From Clostridia bacterium (GTDB lineage Bacteria; Bacillota; Clostridia; Lachnospirales; Lachnospiraceae): DNA of 64,000 nt. The notes below the pieces were generated by a model. The model did no database searches. It was not told the origin of the DNA and saw only the letters and a program-made list of their open reading frames with translations. A program made the translations under genes and the position numbers. Positions 17,317-26,090 of this stretch are shown here, one piece after another. Numbering within the stretch: the first letter of the stretch is position 1; each line of letters starts with the position of its first letter. Location: positions 38,192-102,191 of the forward strand of contig CAJTIM010000016.1 of NCBI GenBank assembly GCA_910576325.1, in the 5' to 3' direction.

Positions 17317-18360
17317 ATGACGATTCGTGAGAGTACGGAGCAGTGGGAGCAGGAGTATTTAAGTCCTTATGCGGCATTCAGCAGGGATTCCAGGGGAAGG
17401 GATGCACCGGAGACGCCCTGTGATATACGGCCGGTGTATCAAAGGGATCGGGATCGGATTCTTCACTGCAAGTCTTTTCGCCGTCTGAAGCATAAGACCC
17501 AGGTGTTTCTGACCCCGAGAGGAGATCATTACCGGACACGTCTTACCCACACCCTGGAGGTTGCCCAGACAGCGAGAACGGTGGCAAAGGCCCTGCGGCT
17601 CAACGAGGATTTGACGGAGGCCATTGCACTGGGCCATGACCTGGGACACACGCCCTTTGGACATGCCGGGGAAAGAGCGCTTAACGGCCTGTGCTCCAGA
17701 GGCTTTGCCCACTATGAGCAGAGCGTCCGGGTGGTGGAACGCCTGGAAAAGCAGGGAAAGGGCCTGAATCTGACCTGGGAGGTAAGGGACGGCATCCGCA
17801 ACCACAGGACAAACGGCAGCCCTTATACATTGGAGGGGCAGATTGTGCGCTTTGCGGATAAGATTGCCTATATCAATCACGATATCGACGACGCTATAAG
17901 GGCAGGGATTCTGGAGGAGACGGATATTCCCGGGGAATACCGGGATATTCTGGGACATTCCACCCGGGAACGGCTGAATACGCTGATCCATGATATTGTG
18001 ATGCAGAATGTGGACTGGCTTAAGGAAAGACCGGTAGGGGAATCGCAAGAAGAGAGGAAGCTTCGCATGTCCGACGAGGTGGGCGGCGCCATGCAGGATT
18101 TGAGAAGCTTTATGTTTAAGAACCTGTATACGAATCCCCTGGCAAAAAGCGAGGAGATCAAGGCTCAGGAGCTTTTGGAGGCTTTGTTTTCCTACTATAT
18201 GGAGCATCCCCGGGAGATGTCGGAGGAATTTCTTGATATGCTTTTTCAGGAGCATGAGGAGAAGGAGATTGTGGTCTGCGATTACATATCCGGCATGACA
18301 GATCAGTATGCGATCTACAAGTTTAACGAATATTTTATTCCCAAGGCTTGGAGCATCTAG
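17317..18360 (+). CDS. dgt: Deoxyguanosinetriphosphate triphosphohydrolase-like protein
   Basis: This 347-residue HD-domain phosphohydrolase removes the triphosphate from dGTP or related dNTPs and helps balance nucleotide pools. The HD signature is clear: RLTHTLEVAQTAR (first His) and IALGHDLGHTPFGHAGE (His-Asp pair and downstream His), with further family blocks YEQSVRVVERLE and IVRFADKIAYINHDIDDA. ATG 17317 follows AAGGAG by 6 bases and is preferred over the in-frame upstream start. Placement just before dnaG fits the common Firmicute order dgt-dnaG-rpoD. Confidence 0.92.
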   Translation: MTIRESTEQWEQEYLSPYAAFSRDSRGRDAPETPCDIRPVYQRDRDRILHCKSFRRLKHKTQVFLTPRGDHYRTRLTHTLEVAQTARTVAKALRLNEDLTEAIALGHDLGHTPFGHAGERALNGLCSRGFAHYEQSVRVVERLEKQGKGLNLTWEVRDGIRNHRTNGSPYTLEGQIVRFADKIAYINHDIDDAIRAGILEETDIPGEYRDILGHSTRERLNTLIHDIVMQNVDWLKERPVGESQEERKLRMSDEVGGAMQDLRSFMFKNLYTNPLAKSEEIKAQELLEALFSYYMEHPREMSEEFLDMLFQEHEEKEIVVCDYISGMTDQYAIYKFNEYFIPKAWSI

Positions 18361-18494
18361 TACGGCGTTGCACAAATAGCAGTGAAGCCTGTGTTCACTG
18401 TCTGCGCCGGCTGCACGCCCGGGAAGCTTTTTGACCTGTGCTGCCGGAAAAACGGGCCGGAATAACTGCTCCTGATTGGAATGGGTGATAATGC
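18361..18494 (+). other. dnaG leader region with possible hairpins
   Basis: 134 bases between dgt and dnaG. CAGTGAA (18380-18386) and TTCACTG (18394-18400) form a small hairpin. Further on, AGCAGT and ACTGCT could pair around it, with GATTGGAATGGG following. This faintly resembles the stem-plus-GGAACTGGAATA layout of repeat family A and could be a diverged copy; the evidence is weak. Confidence 0.3.
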
Positions 18495-20258
18495 ATGTAT
18501 TATTCGGAGGATTTAATAGAGGAAATACGTTTAAAAAATGATATTGTGGATGTCATATCCGGCTACGTGCGCCTTCGGAAGCAGGGGAGCAGGTACTTTG
18601 GACTCTGCCCGTTTCACAGTGAGAAGTCGCCCTCCTTTTCCGTGACGCCGGATCGGCAGATGTATTACTGCTTTGGCTGTCATGCGGGAGGCACGGTGTT
18701 CAATTTCCTGATGGAATATGAGAACTACACCTTTCCCGAGACCGTAAAGTATCTGGCGGACCGCTGCGGCGTGACTCTGCCGGAGATGGAGTACTCGGAG
18801 GAAGCAAAGCGGCAGGCGGACTTAAAGGGCCGGTTGTTGGAGATTCACAAAAAGGCGGCTAAGTTCTATTATTATCAGCTTAAGCAGGAGAGCGGGAGAG
18901 ATGCCTACGAGTATCTCAGAAACAGAGCGCTCACCGACGACACCATCCGCCGCTTTGGATTGGGCTATTCCGGCAAGTATAACGGACAGCTTTACAAGTA
19001 CTTAAAGCAGGAGGGGTATTCGGACGAGCTTTTGAAGGATTCCGGCCTGATTACGATGGACGAGCGGCGGGGAGCTTATGATAAGTTCTGGAACCGGGTG
19101 ATGTTTCCCATTATGGACGGCAATAACCGGGTGATTGGTTTTGGAGGGCGGGTGATGGGGGATGCCAAGCCCAAGTACTTAAATTCCCCCGAGACAAGGA
19201 TTTTCGACAAAAGCCGGAATCTCTACGGTCTGAACCTTGCAAGAAGCGCCCGGAAGTCCAATATGATCATCTGCGAGGGCTATATGGATGTGATTGCCCT
19301 CCATCAAGCAGGTTTTAACCAGGCGGTGGCGTCCCTGGGGACGGCCTTTACCCCGCAGCAGTCCCTTCTTCTGAAGCGGTTTACCCAGGAGGTGCTTTTG
19401 ACCTATGACAGCGATGAGGCAGGCACCAATGCTGCGCTTCGGGCTATTCCCATTTTGAAGGAGGCAGGACTTTCCGTCCGGGTGATCAATATGAAACCCT
19501 ATAAGGACCCGGATGAATTTATCAAGGCTCTGGGGACGGAAGCCTTTCAGCAGCGGATAGACGAGGCGAAGAGCAGCTTCCTTTTCGAAATCGAGGTTTT
19601 GGAGCGGGGCTTTAATCTGAAGGACCCGGCAGGCAAGACGGCATTTTTTGATCAGATGGCAAGAAAGCTTCTGGGTTTTTCGGACGAGCTGGAGCGGAAT
19701 AATTACATAGAGACGCTTTCGCAGCAGTATCATGTCGGCTATGAAGCGCTGCAAAAAAAGGTCAATCAGATGGGGATTGCTCTGGGGGGTGTCCGGCCGG
19801 TGGAACGCCCAAGGGATGTGTCCTCACGCAAAAAGGAGCAGGAGGACGGAAGCGATGCCTCCCAGAAGCTTCTGCTGACCTGGATGATCTCCGATCCCGT
19901 ATATTTCCGGGAGATCCGCCGTCATGTATCGCCGGAGGACTTTACGGTTCCCCTTTACGAACGGATTGCCGGCATGCTTTATGAGCAGCAGGAGAGGGGA
20001 GAGCTGAATCCTGCCCGGATTGTGAATACCTTTGAGGATTCCGAGGAGCAGCGCAGGGCGGCGGCCGTTTTTAATGCGGAGCTTAAGACGGACACAAAGG
20101 AAGAATTGGAGAAGGCTCTGAAGGAAGCGGTTTACAAGGTTTTGAAAAATGCTCTGGAAAAGAGGGCAAAAGAACTGGACCCAACCGATATGATTGGCCT
20201 GCAGCAGGTAGTAGGGCGCAGGCGTCAATTGGAGAAATTGCATATTTCTTTGGATTAA
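18495..20258 (+). CDS. dnaG: DNA primase
   Basis: This 587-residue primase makes RNA primers at the replication fork. The N-terminal CHC2 zinc-binding domain is visible (CPFHSEKSPSF... and CFGCHAGG, about residues 38-65), followed by the TOPRIM catalytic core (IICEGYMDVIALHQAG and YDSDEAG) and a C-terminal helicase-interacting region. Length and domain order are normal. It precedes rpoD by 38 bases, giving the classical macromolecular synthesis operon; the rpsU gene found at its start in other bacteria is absent here. Confidence 0.97.
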   Translation: MYYSEDLIEEIRLKNDIVDVISGYVRLRKQGSRYFGLCPFHSEKSPSFSVTPDRQMYYCFGCHAGGTVFNFLMEYENYTFPETVKYLADRCGVTLPEMEYSEEAKRQADLKGRLLEIHKKAAKFYYYQLKQESGRDAYEYLRNRALTDDTIRRFGLGYSGKYNGQLYKYLKQEGYSDELLKDSGLITMDERRGAYDKFWNRVMFPIMDGNNRVIGFGGRVMGDAKPKYLNSPETRIFDKSRNLYGLNLARSARKSNMIICEGYMDVIALHQAGFNQAVASLGTAFTPQQSLLLKRFTQEVLLTYDSDEAGTNAALRAIPILKEAGLSVRVINMKPYKDPDEFIKALGTEAFQQRIDEAKSSFLFEIEVLERGFNLKDPAGKTAFFDQMARKLLGFSDELERNNYIETLSQQYHVGYEALQKKVNQMGIALGGVRPVERPRDVSSRKKEQEDGSDASQKLLLTWMISDPVYFREIRRHVSPEDFTVPLYERIAGMLYEQQERGELNPARIVNTFEDSEEQRRAAAVFNAELKTDTKEELEKALKEAVYKVLKNALEKRAKELDPTDMIGLQQVVGRRRQLEKLHISLD

Positions 20259-20296
20259 GGATAAAATACTAACAAGTTATGGAAGGATGGAACAAC

Positions 20297-21400
20297 ATGG
20301 AAGAAAACATGGTAAAATTTGAGGAGAAGTTAAAAGAGCTTCTGGCTATGGCAAAGAAAAAGAAAAATATCCTGGAATATCAGGAGATCAACGACTTTTT
20401 CCATGACATGGAATTGGATGCGGAGCATTTCGAGAAAATCCTGGAATACCTGGAAGCCCACAATATTGACGTGCTCCGGATTACCAGCGACGACGATGAC
20501 GATGAGATTATTCTCACGGATGAGGACGAAGTCGATGTTGAACAAATCGATCTTTCCGTACCGGAGGGCGTCAGCATTGAGGACCCCGTCCGCATGTATC
20601 TGAAGGAAATTGGAAAGGTTCCGCTCTTAAGCGCGGAGGAGGAAATTGAGCTGGCAAAGCGTCTGGAGCTGGGAGATGAGGAGGCCAAGAAGCGTCTGGC
20701 GGAGGCGAATCTGCGTCTGGTGGTCAGCATTGCCAAGCGCTATGTGGGCAGAGGGATGCTTTTCCTGGATCTGATTCAGGAAGGAAACTTGGGACTGATC
20801 AAGGCGGTGGAGAAGTTTGATTACCGTAAAGGTTTCAAATTCAGCACCTATGCTACCTGGTGGATTCGTCAGGCCATTACGAGAGCCATTGCGGACCAGG
20901 CCAGAACCATCCGGATTCCCGTGCATATGGTGGAGACGATTAACAAACTGATCCGCGTATCACGGCAGCTTTTGCAGGAGCTTGGAAGAGAGCCTTCTCC
21001 GGAGGAGATTGCGGAGGAGATGAAGCTTCCGGTGGAGCGCGTCCGGGAGATCCTAAAGATTTCTCAGGAGCCGGTGTCTTTAGAGACGCCTATCGGTGAG
21101 GAGGAGGACAGCCATCTTGGCGACTTTATCCAGGATGACAATGTTCCGGTGCCTTCCGACGCCGCGGCTTTTACGCTCTTAAAGGAGCAGCTTGTGGAGG
21201 TTTTGAGTACGCTGACAGATCGGGAGCAGAAGGTGCTGCGTCTGCGTTTTGGCCTGGACGACGGGCGGGCACGTACCCTGGAGGAAGTGGGAAAGGAGTT
21301 CCAGGTAACGCGCGAGCGTATCCGTCAGATTGAGGCCAAGGCTCTTCGGAAGCTGCGTCACCCGAGCCGCAGCAGGAAGCTTAAGGATTATCTGGACTAA
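20297..21400 (+). CDS. rpoD: Primary RNA polymerase sigma factor (RpoD/SigA)
   Basis: This 367-residue housekeeping sigma factor has region 1.1 at about residues 1-60, then an acidic linker ([14 protein letters not shown]), region 1.2 ([12 protein letters not shown]), region 2 ([43 protein letters not shown]), region 3, and region 4 with the -35-binding helix-turn-helix ([28 protein letters not shown]). ATG 20297 is favoured over ATG 20279 because GGAAGG then sits upstream and the protein starts MEEN. It recognises promoters of the TTGACA/TATAAT type noted across this window. Confidence 0.97.
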   Translation: MEENMVKFEEKLKELLAMAKKKKNILEYQEINDFFHDMELDAEHFEKILEYLEAHNIDVLRITSDDDDDEIILTDEDEVDVEQIDLSVPEGVSIEDPVRMYLKEIGKVPLLSAEEEIELAKRLELGDEEAKKRLAEANLRLVVSIAKRYVGRGMLFLDLIQEGNLGLIKAVEKFDYRKGFKFSTYATWWIRQAITRAIADQARTIRIPVHMVETINKLIRVSRQLLQELGREPSPEEIAEEMKLPVERVREILKISQEPVSLETPIGEEEDSHLGDFIQDDNVPVPSDAAAFTLLKEQLVEVLSTLTDREQKVLRLRFGLDDGRARTLEEVGKEFQVTRERIRQIEAKALRKLRHPSRSRKLKDYLD

Positions 21401-21403
21401 GCT

Positions 21404-22120
21404 ATGAATCTATCAAAACGATTGGAGCGATTAGCCGGAATGGTATCTCCCGGAAACCGCCTGGTGGATGTGGGAACAGATCATGGGTATGTTCCCATCT
21501 GCCTTTGTGAGACAAAGCGGATTCCTTCGGCGATTGCTATGGATATTAACGAAGGCCCTCTTCTACGGGCGAAAAGCCATATTGAGGAAGCGGGGCTTAT
21601 CGGGTACATACAAACAAGGCTTTCGGACGGCCTGACAGCCCTCAGGGCAGGGGAGGGAGATTCGGTTCTGATTGCCGGAATGGGCGGCATTTTGATGGAG
21701 AAGATTCTGTATGAAGGAAGAGAGGCGCTTTCCTCCGTCCGGGAGCTGATCCTGCAGCCCCAGTCTGATATTGCAGGCATCCGTCAGTGGATTTATCGGA
21801 ATGACTGGCAGATTATCCGTGAGGATATTGTAAATGAGGATGGAAAATATTATCCCATGATGAAGGCGGTACAGGGGAAAGGGCGGACTTATACCCTGCC
21901 GGAATATCGTTACGGGAGGGTTGATCTGCAGCAGTCCCTTCCGGTTCTGGAAAATTATCTGAGGAAGCAGATTGAGACGAATGAGAAGATTCTTGAGAGG
22001 CTTCCGAAGGAGGGAAAAGAGCGGACGCGTGCCCGGGAGTATTTTGTTCGGAGGGATATACGGATTTTGAATGAGGCTTTGGAAGGCTGCGTTCTTGAGC
22101 AGCAGAAGCGGAATGTTTAA
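21404..22120 (+). CDS. trmK: tRNA (adenine(22)-N1)-methyltransferase
   Basis: This 238-residue SAM-dependent methyltransferase methylates A22 of certain tRNAs. The glycine-rich SAM loop is LVDVGTDHGYVPICL (about residues 20-34); the conserved AMDINEGPLLRAKSHIEEAG and IAGMGGILMEKIL segments follow. It begins 3 bases after rpoD and belongs to the same transcript, as in many Firmicutes where trmK sits between rpoD and a NIF3 gene. Confidence 0.92.
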   Translation: MNLSKRLERLAGMVSPGNRLVDVGTDHGYVPICLCETKRIPSAIAMDINEGPLLRAKSHIEEAGLIGYIQTRLSDGLTALRAGEGDSVLIAGMGGILMEKILYEGREALSSVRELILQPQSDIAGIRQWIYRNDWQIIREDIVNEDGKYYPMMKAVQGKGRTYTLPEYRYGRVDLQQSLPVLENYLRKQIETNEKILERLPKEGKERTRAREYFVRRDIRILNEALEGCVLEQQKRNV

Positions 22121-22127
22121 TGGTGAA

Positions 22128-22160
22128 GTAATGTTCCGCGCAGCGACTTTTAAATGGGAG
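22128..22160 (+). repeat. 3'-end fragment of repeat element B
   Basis: CGCGCAGCGACTTTTAAA followed by a GGGAGG ribosome binding site matches the terminal hairpin and tail of the full B elements at 22951, 27203 and 60061. Only this end is present, immediately upstream of the NIF3 gene, suggesting a truncated or ancestral copy. Confidence 0.55.
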
Positions 22161-22172
22161 GGGCAGAGTTTT

Positions 22173-22946
22173 ATGATAAAATGCCAGGATTTGATTGAGA
22201 AGATAGAAGAGCGGTATCCGAGAATCTATGCCTGTGATTGGGACAATGTAGGGCTTCTGGCAGGAGATCGGGAGCAGGAGGTAAGGAGCGTGTACATTGC
22301 TCTGGATGCTACGGACGGAGTGATTGACAGGGCGCTTAAGGAGAAGGCGGATCTTCTTCTGACCCATCATCCTATGATTTTCGGAAGCATCAAATCCGTT
22401 ACCACAGATGATTATGTGGGAGAACGGCTGATTCGATTGATTCGGGGTAATATTTCTTATTACGCCATGCATACGAATTATGATGTGATGGGAATGGCGG
22501 AGCTTGCGGCTTCTTTTCTGGAGCTTACGGATACCTTTGTGCTGGAGGAGGTTTTTGACGGGGAAGGGATCGGACGGGTGGGAAGCCTTCCCGCTTCTAT
22601 GACCCTGGAGGAATGTGCAGGGCTTGTGAAGGAGCGGTTCCATCTGCCGAATGTAAAGGTTTTCGGGGATTTGAACAAGACAGTAAGAATCGCCGCCCTG
22701 TCGCCGGGGGCGGGGAAGAGCATGGCGAAGCCGGCCCTTATGTCTGGGGCGGATGTGTTGATTACGGGGGATATTGATCACCATACGGGAATTGACATGG
22801 AGGATTGCGGTATGGCGGTCATTGATGCCGGACATTACGGGATTGAGCATATTTTTATTGCGGATCTAAAGAGCTTTGTGGAGCGGAATTTTCCGGAGCT
22901 TACCATATATACGGAGGCGGTGAGGCAGCCGTTTTTGGTGGTTTAG
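22173..22946 (+). CDS. NIF3-family dinuclear metal-binding protein
   Basis: This 257-residue member of the NIF3/YqfO family has the metal-ligand motifs LLLTHHPMIFGSIK (paired His, about residues 60-73) and CGMAVIDAGHYGIEH (His/Glu near the C-terminus), which bind two metal ions. The molecular role of the family is unsettled; a GTP cyclohydrolase I type 2 name is often attached to it without strong proof. The frame opens at 22071 inside trmK, but ATG 22173 follows GGGAGGGG and begins with the conserved CQDLIEKIEERYP. Confidence 0.9.
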   Translation: MIKCQDLIEKIEERYPRIYACDWDNVGLLAGDREQEVRSVYIALDATDGVIDRALKEKADLLLTHHPMIFGSIKSVTTDDYVGERLIRLIRGNISYYAMHTNYDVMGMAELAASFLELTDTFVLEEVFDGEGIGRVGSLPASMTLEECAGLVKERFHLPNVKVFGDLNKTVRIAALSPGAGKSMAKPALMSGADVLITGDIDHHTGIDMEDCGMAVIDAGHYGIEHIFIADLKSFVERNFPELTIYTEAVRQPFLVV

Positions 22947-22950
22947 GATT

Positions 22951-23144
22951 ATGGAACTGGAATAGTCCGGCTAAGAAATGTCAAGTATTTATTAGAAATA
23001 ATTTATGCTGGACGGTAAAGCTGTAAAGGCGCACGAGAGGAACTTTTATGAGTGCTTTTTCGAATAAAAGTTTCACTCATTACCGGTGTGCCGAAGCAGC
23101 TTTACCCTTTAGTGCTGTCGCGCAGCGACTTTTAATAGGAGGGC
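22951..23144 (+). repeat. Repeat element B, copy 1 (with A tail)
   Basis: Starts with GGAACTGGAATAG (A tail), then TCCGGCTAAGAAATG, a spacer, and a nested hairpin: GGTAAAGCTG pairs with CAGCTTTACC and encloses GAGAGGAACTTTTAT...ATAAAAGTTTCACTC. A small hairpin GTCGCGCAGCGAC and TTTTAATAGGAGG follow, the last being the ribosome binding site of the nucleoside kinase gene. Copies at 27203 and 60061 share sequence and layout. Confidence 0.88.
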
Positions 23145-23148
23145 ACAT

Positions 23149-24807
23149 ATGGATTACAAAGTAACGATTGACGGGAAGGTTTATGAGTATCCGGAAGGAA
23201 CTGCTTATCAAACGATTGCGAAGGATTGCCAGAAGGACTATCCCTACGATATTGTTCTGGTATCTGTGAACAATAAGCTTCAGGAGCTTTCAAAAAAGCT
23301 GAGTTCAGACTGTGAGCTTGATTTTCTTACCACGGCTACCTTTATCGGTCAGCAGACCTATCGGCGGAGTATGACGCTGCTTTTGATGAAGGCTGTCTAT
23401 AAGGTGATAGGTCACGACAGGATACATCGTGCTCAGGTTCAGTACTCCTTAAGCAATGGTTACTACTGTACCCTGGAAGGGGATCTGCTTTTGAATGAGG
23501 AGCTTTTGGCGAGGATCAAGGAAAAAATGCTGGAGCTGGCCGGGCAGGCTATGCCTATTGAAAAGCGAAATGTCAACACGGACGAGGCACTTGCTATTTT
23601 CCATGCTCATAAGATGTATGACAAGGAAAAGCTGTTCCGTTACCGCAGGGCTTCCCGGGTGAATATCTACAAGCTTGGGAATTTTGAGGACTATTACTAT
23701 GGGTATATGGTTCCGGATACCAGTTATCTGAAGTATTTTGAGCTTTATCTTTATGATGTGGGCTTTGTGATTCAGTTCCCCCTGCAGAAGCAGCCGGATA
23801 CCGTGCCGCCCTTTAAGCCGCAACACAAGGTATTCCAGGTGATGAAGGAATCGGTTTCCTGGGGGGATATGCTTGAGGTTTCTACGGTAGGAGAGCTGAA
23901 TGACTGTATTTCCGGAGGAGGTATGCAGGATCTTGTGATGGCTCAGGAGGCGCTGCAGGAGCGTAAGATTGCGGAGATTGCCCGGACCATTGCGGAGGAC
24001 AGGAGCCGGAAGTTTATTATGATTGCAGGCCCTTCCTCATCCGGAAAGACAACATTTTCCCACCGGCTGTCCATTCAGCTTAAAGCGGCAGGACTTAGAC
24101 CTCATCCCATTGCCGTGGACAATTATTTTGTGGAACGGGAGATGACGCCGAAGGACGAGGATGGCAATTATAACTTCGAGTGCCTGGAGGCTGTGGATGT
24201 GGAGCTGTTTAATCAGCAGATGAGCGAGCTTTTGTCCGGAAAGACCGTGGAGATTCCCCGTTTTAATTTTAAGCTGGGGAAGAAAGAGTACAACGGAGAT
24301 TATATGACTCTGGGAGACGAGGATATTCTGGTATTGGAGGGGATTCATTGTCTCAATGACAAGCTTTCCTACAGCCTGCCCAGGGAGAGTAAGTTTAAGA
24401 TCTATATCAGCGCATTGACACAGCTCAATGTAGATGAACATAACCGGATTCCCACCACGGACGGGCGTCTGATCCGCCGAATGGTGCGGGATGCCAGGAC
24501 AAGAGGCTCAGGAGCGGCCCGGACGATCAGTATGTGGCCTTCCGTGCGCCGGGGAGAGGATGAAAATATTTTCCCCTATCAGGAGGAAGCGGATGCGATG
24601 TTCAACTCCGCGCTGATCTATGAGCTGGCGGTATTGAAGCAGTATGCGGAGCCTTTGCTTTTCGGAATCGGGCGGGAGGAGCCGGAATACCTGGAGGCCA
24701 AACGTCTTTTGAAGTTCCTGGATTATTTCCTGGGCGTGGACAGCTCCTTTATTCCGGATAATTCCTTGGTGCGGGAATTTATCGGGGGCGGATGCTTCCG
24801 GGTGTAA
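23149..24807 (+). CDS. Nucleoside kinase with TGS domain (uridine kinase-like)
   Basis: This 552-residue protein has an N-terminal TGS domain (about residues 1-65), a middle region like that of threonyl-tRNA synthetase-related nucleoside kinases, and a C-terminal P-loop kinase domain of the phosphoribulokinase/uridine kinase family (Walker A GPSSSGKTTFSHRL near residue 290, then AVDNYFVEREMTP and VLEGIHCLND). It probably phosphorylates a nucleoside with ATP. This domain combination is common in Clostridia and Thermotoga. It is preceded directly by repeat element B and followed by the tandem A repeats. Confidence 0.88.
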   Translation: MDYKVTIDGKVYEYPEGTAYQTIAKDCQKDYPYDIVLVSVNNKLQELSKKLSSDCELDFLTTATFIGQQTYRRSMTLLLMKAVYKVIGHDRIHRAQVQYSLSNGYYCTLEGDLLLNEELLARIKEKMLELAGQAMPIEKRNVNTDEALAIFHAHKMYDKEKLFRYRRASRVNIYKLGNFEDYYYGYMVPDTSYLKYFELYLYDVGFVIQFPLQKQPDTVPPFKPQHKVFQVMKESVSWGDMLEVSTVGELNDCISGGGMQDLVMAQEALQERKIAEIARTIAEDRSRKFIMIAGPSSSGKTTFSHRLSIQLKAAGLRPHPIAVDNYFVEREMTPKDEDGNYNFECLEAVDVELFNQQMSELLSGKTVEIPRFNFKLGKKEYNGDYMTLGDEDILVLEGIHCLNDKLSYSLPRESKFKIYISALTQLNVDEHNRIPTTDGRLIRRMVRDARTRGSGAARTISMWPSVRRGEDENIFPYQEEADAMFNSALIYELAVLKQYAEPLLFGIGREEPEYLEAKRLLKFLDYFLGVDSSFIPDNSLVREFIGGGCFRV

Positions 24808-24808
24808 A

Positions 24809-25112
24809 ATCAATTTACAGGCACATGAACTTGTGACTGGAAATTGATTTTATACGGGTGTATTGGAAGAGATATTACGGAACTGGAATAAAAACAGTAA
24901 TATCTCTTACAATGCACAAATCGATTTACAGACACATGCACTTGTGACTGGAAATTGATTTTATACGGGTGTATTGGAAGAAATATTACGGAACTGGAAT
25001 AAAAACAGTAATATCTCTTACAATGCACAAATCGATTTACAGGCACATGCATTTGTGACTGGAAATTGATTTTATACGGGTGTATTGGAAGAGATATTAC
25101 GGAACTGGAATA
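24809..25112 (+). repeat. Triplicated ~111-bp tandem array of hairpin element A
   Basis: Two full units (112 and 110 bp, starting 24809 and 24921) and a third ending at 25112 fill the gap between the kinase and HD genes. Each has an inner hairpin (ATCAATTT or ATCGATTT with AAATTGAT), the tail ATTACGGAACTGGAATA (24879, 24990, 25101) and the linker AAAAACAG. The stem GTAATATCTCTT/AAGAGATATTAC pairs across units or locally. The last tail runs straight into GGAG of the HD gene. No gene was seen on either strand. Confidence 0.9.
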
Positions 25113-25126
25113 GGAGAGAAGATAAG

Positions 25127-25720
25127 ATGAAAACAGCATTGACAAGAGAGCAGGCGCTTTCGCTGCTTAGGAAGTACAATAAGGAACCTTTTCATATTCT
25201 TCACGGCCTGACCGTGGAGGGCGTTATGCGCTGGTATGCAAAGGAGCTTGGATACGGAGAGGAAGAGGACTTCTGGGGCATTGCCGGACTTCTTCATGAT
25301 ATTGATTTTGAATTGTATCCGGAAGAGCACTGCCGGAAGGCTCCGGAGCTTTTAAAAGAAGGCGGCGCAGAAGACGAGCTGATTCATGCGGTGTGCAGTC
25401 ATGGCTATGGTTTGGTAAGTGATGTGAAACCGGAGCATGAGATGGAGAAAATTCTTTTTGCCGCAGACGAGCTGACCGGCCTTATCGGGGCGGCGGCGCG
25501 GATGCGTCCTTCCAAGAGCGTGATGGATATGGAGGTTTCCAGTCTCAAGAAGAAATTCAAGGACAAACGCTTTGCGGCCGGCTGCTCCCGGGATGTGATC
25601 CGCGACGGTGCGGAGGTTTTGGGATGGGAGCTGGATAAGCTGTTTTCCATGACCATTGACGCTATGCGATCCTGTGAGGAGCAGGTGGCAAAAGAGATGG
25701 AGACTGTGGCGGAGGGATAG
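25127..25720 (+). CDS. HD-domain protein (HDIG type)
   Basis: This 197-residue HD-superfamily protein has His in HILHGLTVEGVMRW (about residues 20-33), GIAGLLHDIDFELYP (HD pair near 52-66) and further His/Asp residues (VCSHGYG, ADELTGLI), sufficient for a metal-dependent phosphohydrolase site. Related small HDIG proteins are common in Clostridia without assigned substrates. ATG 25127 follows TAGGAG. The leader is the tandem A repeat array, which could regulate it. Confidence 0.82.
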   Translation: MKTALTREQALSLLRKYNKEPFHILHGLTVEGVMRWYAKELGYGEEEDFWGIAGLLHDIDFELYPEEHCRKAPELLKEGGAEDELIHAVCSHGYGLVSDVKPEHEMEKILFAADELTGLIGAAARMRPSKSVMDMEVSSLKKKFKDKRFAAGCSRDVIRDGAEVLGWELDKLFSMTIDAMRSCEEQVAKEMETVAEG

Positions 25721-26090
25721 GATTTAGGCAAAGGCGTCCACAAAGTAAATGAACCGTCATTTTTAAAGTAGAGGCTGTAAAGATTGAGAAAGTGAAGGTG
25801 CGGGGAAGATTTTGATGGTTATGGAGTAAGGGTATAAAATTAGGGAGTGATGGCTTCTTATAGGGCTGTTGCTCCTTCTTTTGTATATGATGCGGCATGT
25901 GAATCAAATTTTTTTCATAAATGCTGATGGCTCAAAATCCCGTTTTTATGACATACAGTTAAATGGGAGTATTCAAATAAAGCTCCCATGATACCAATTA
26001 ACGGAGTATTTGACGAATGACAAAAAGTCCGCTATGATAGTAGAAGATTTTTGTGACAAAAGAAATAAAGATAGAACAGGAGCAGCAACT
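25721..26090 (+). other. 370-base intergenic region between HD gene and aroC
   Basis: No gene supported. It contains ATGGGAG (25963-25969) and CTCCCAT (25983-25989), an inverted repeat just upstream of the aroC promoter that could be an operator or weak terminator, and the promoter itself at 26010. The rest is AT-rich and featureless to me. Confidence 0.5.
26010..26038 (+). promoter_or_regulatory. Promoter of aroC
   Basis: TTGACG (26010-26015), 17-base spacer, TATGAT (26033-26038); about 50 bases before the AGGAG site and start codon of aroC. Confidence 0.7.

Noticed and set aside
24809..25112. Tandem array read as a CRISPR array
   Set aside because: Units are about 111 bp and nearly identical throughout, with no unique spacers and no cas genes nearby.
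24810..25145. 111-codon frame on the - strand
   Set aside because: It is an antisense reading of the tandem A repeats; the internally repeated protein simply mirrors the DNA repeat.
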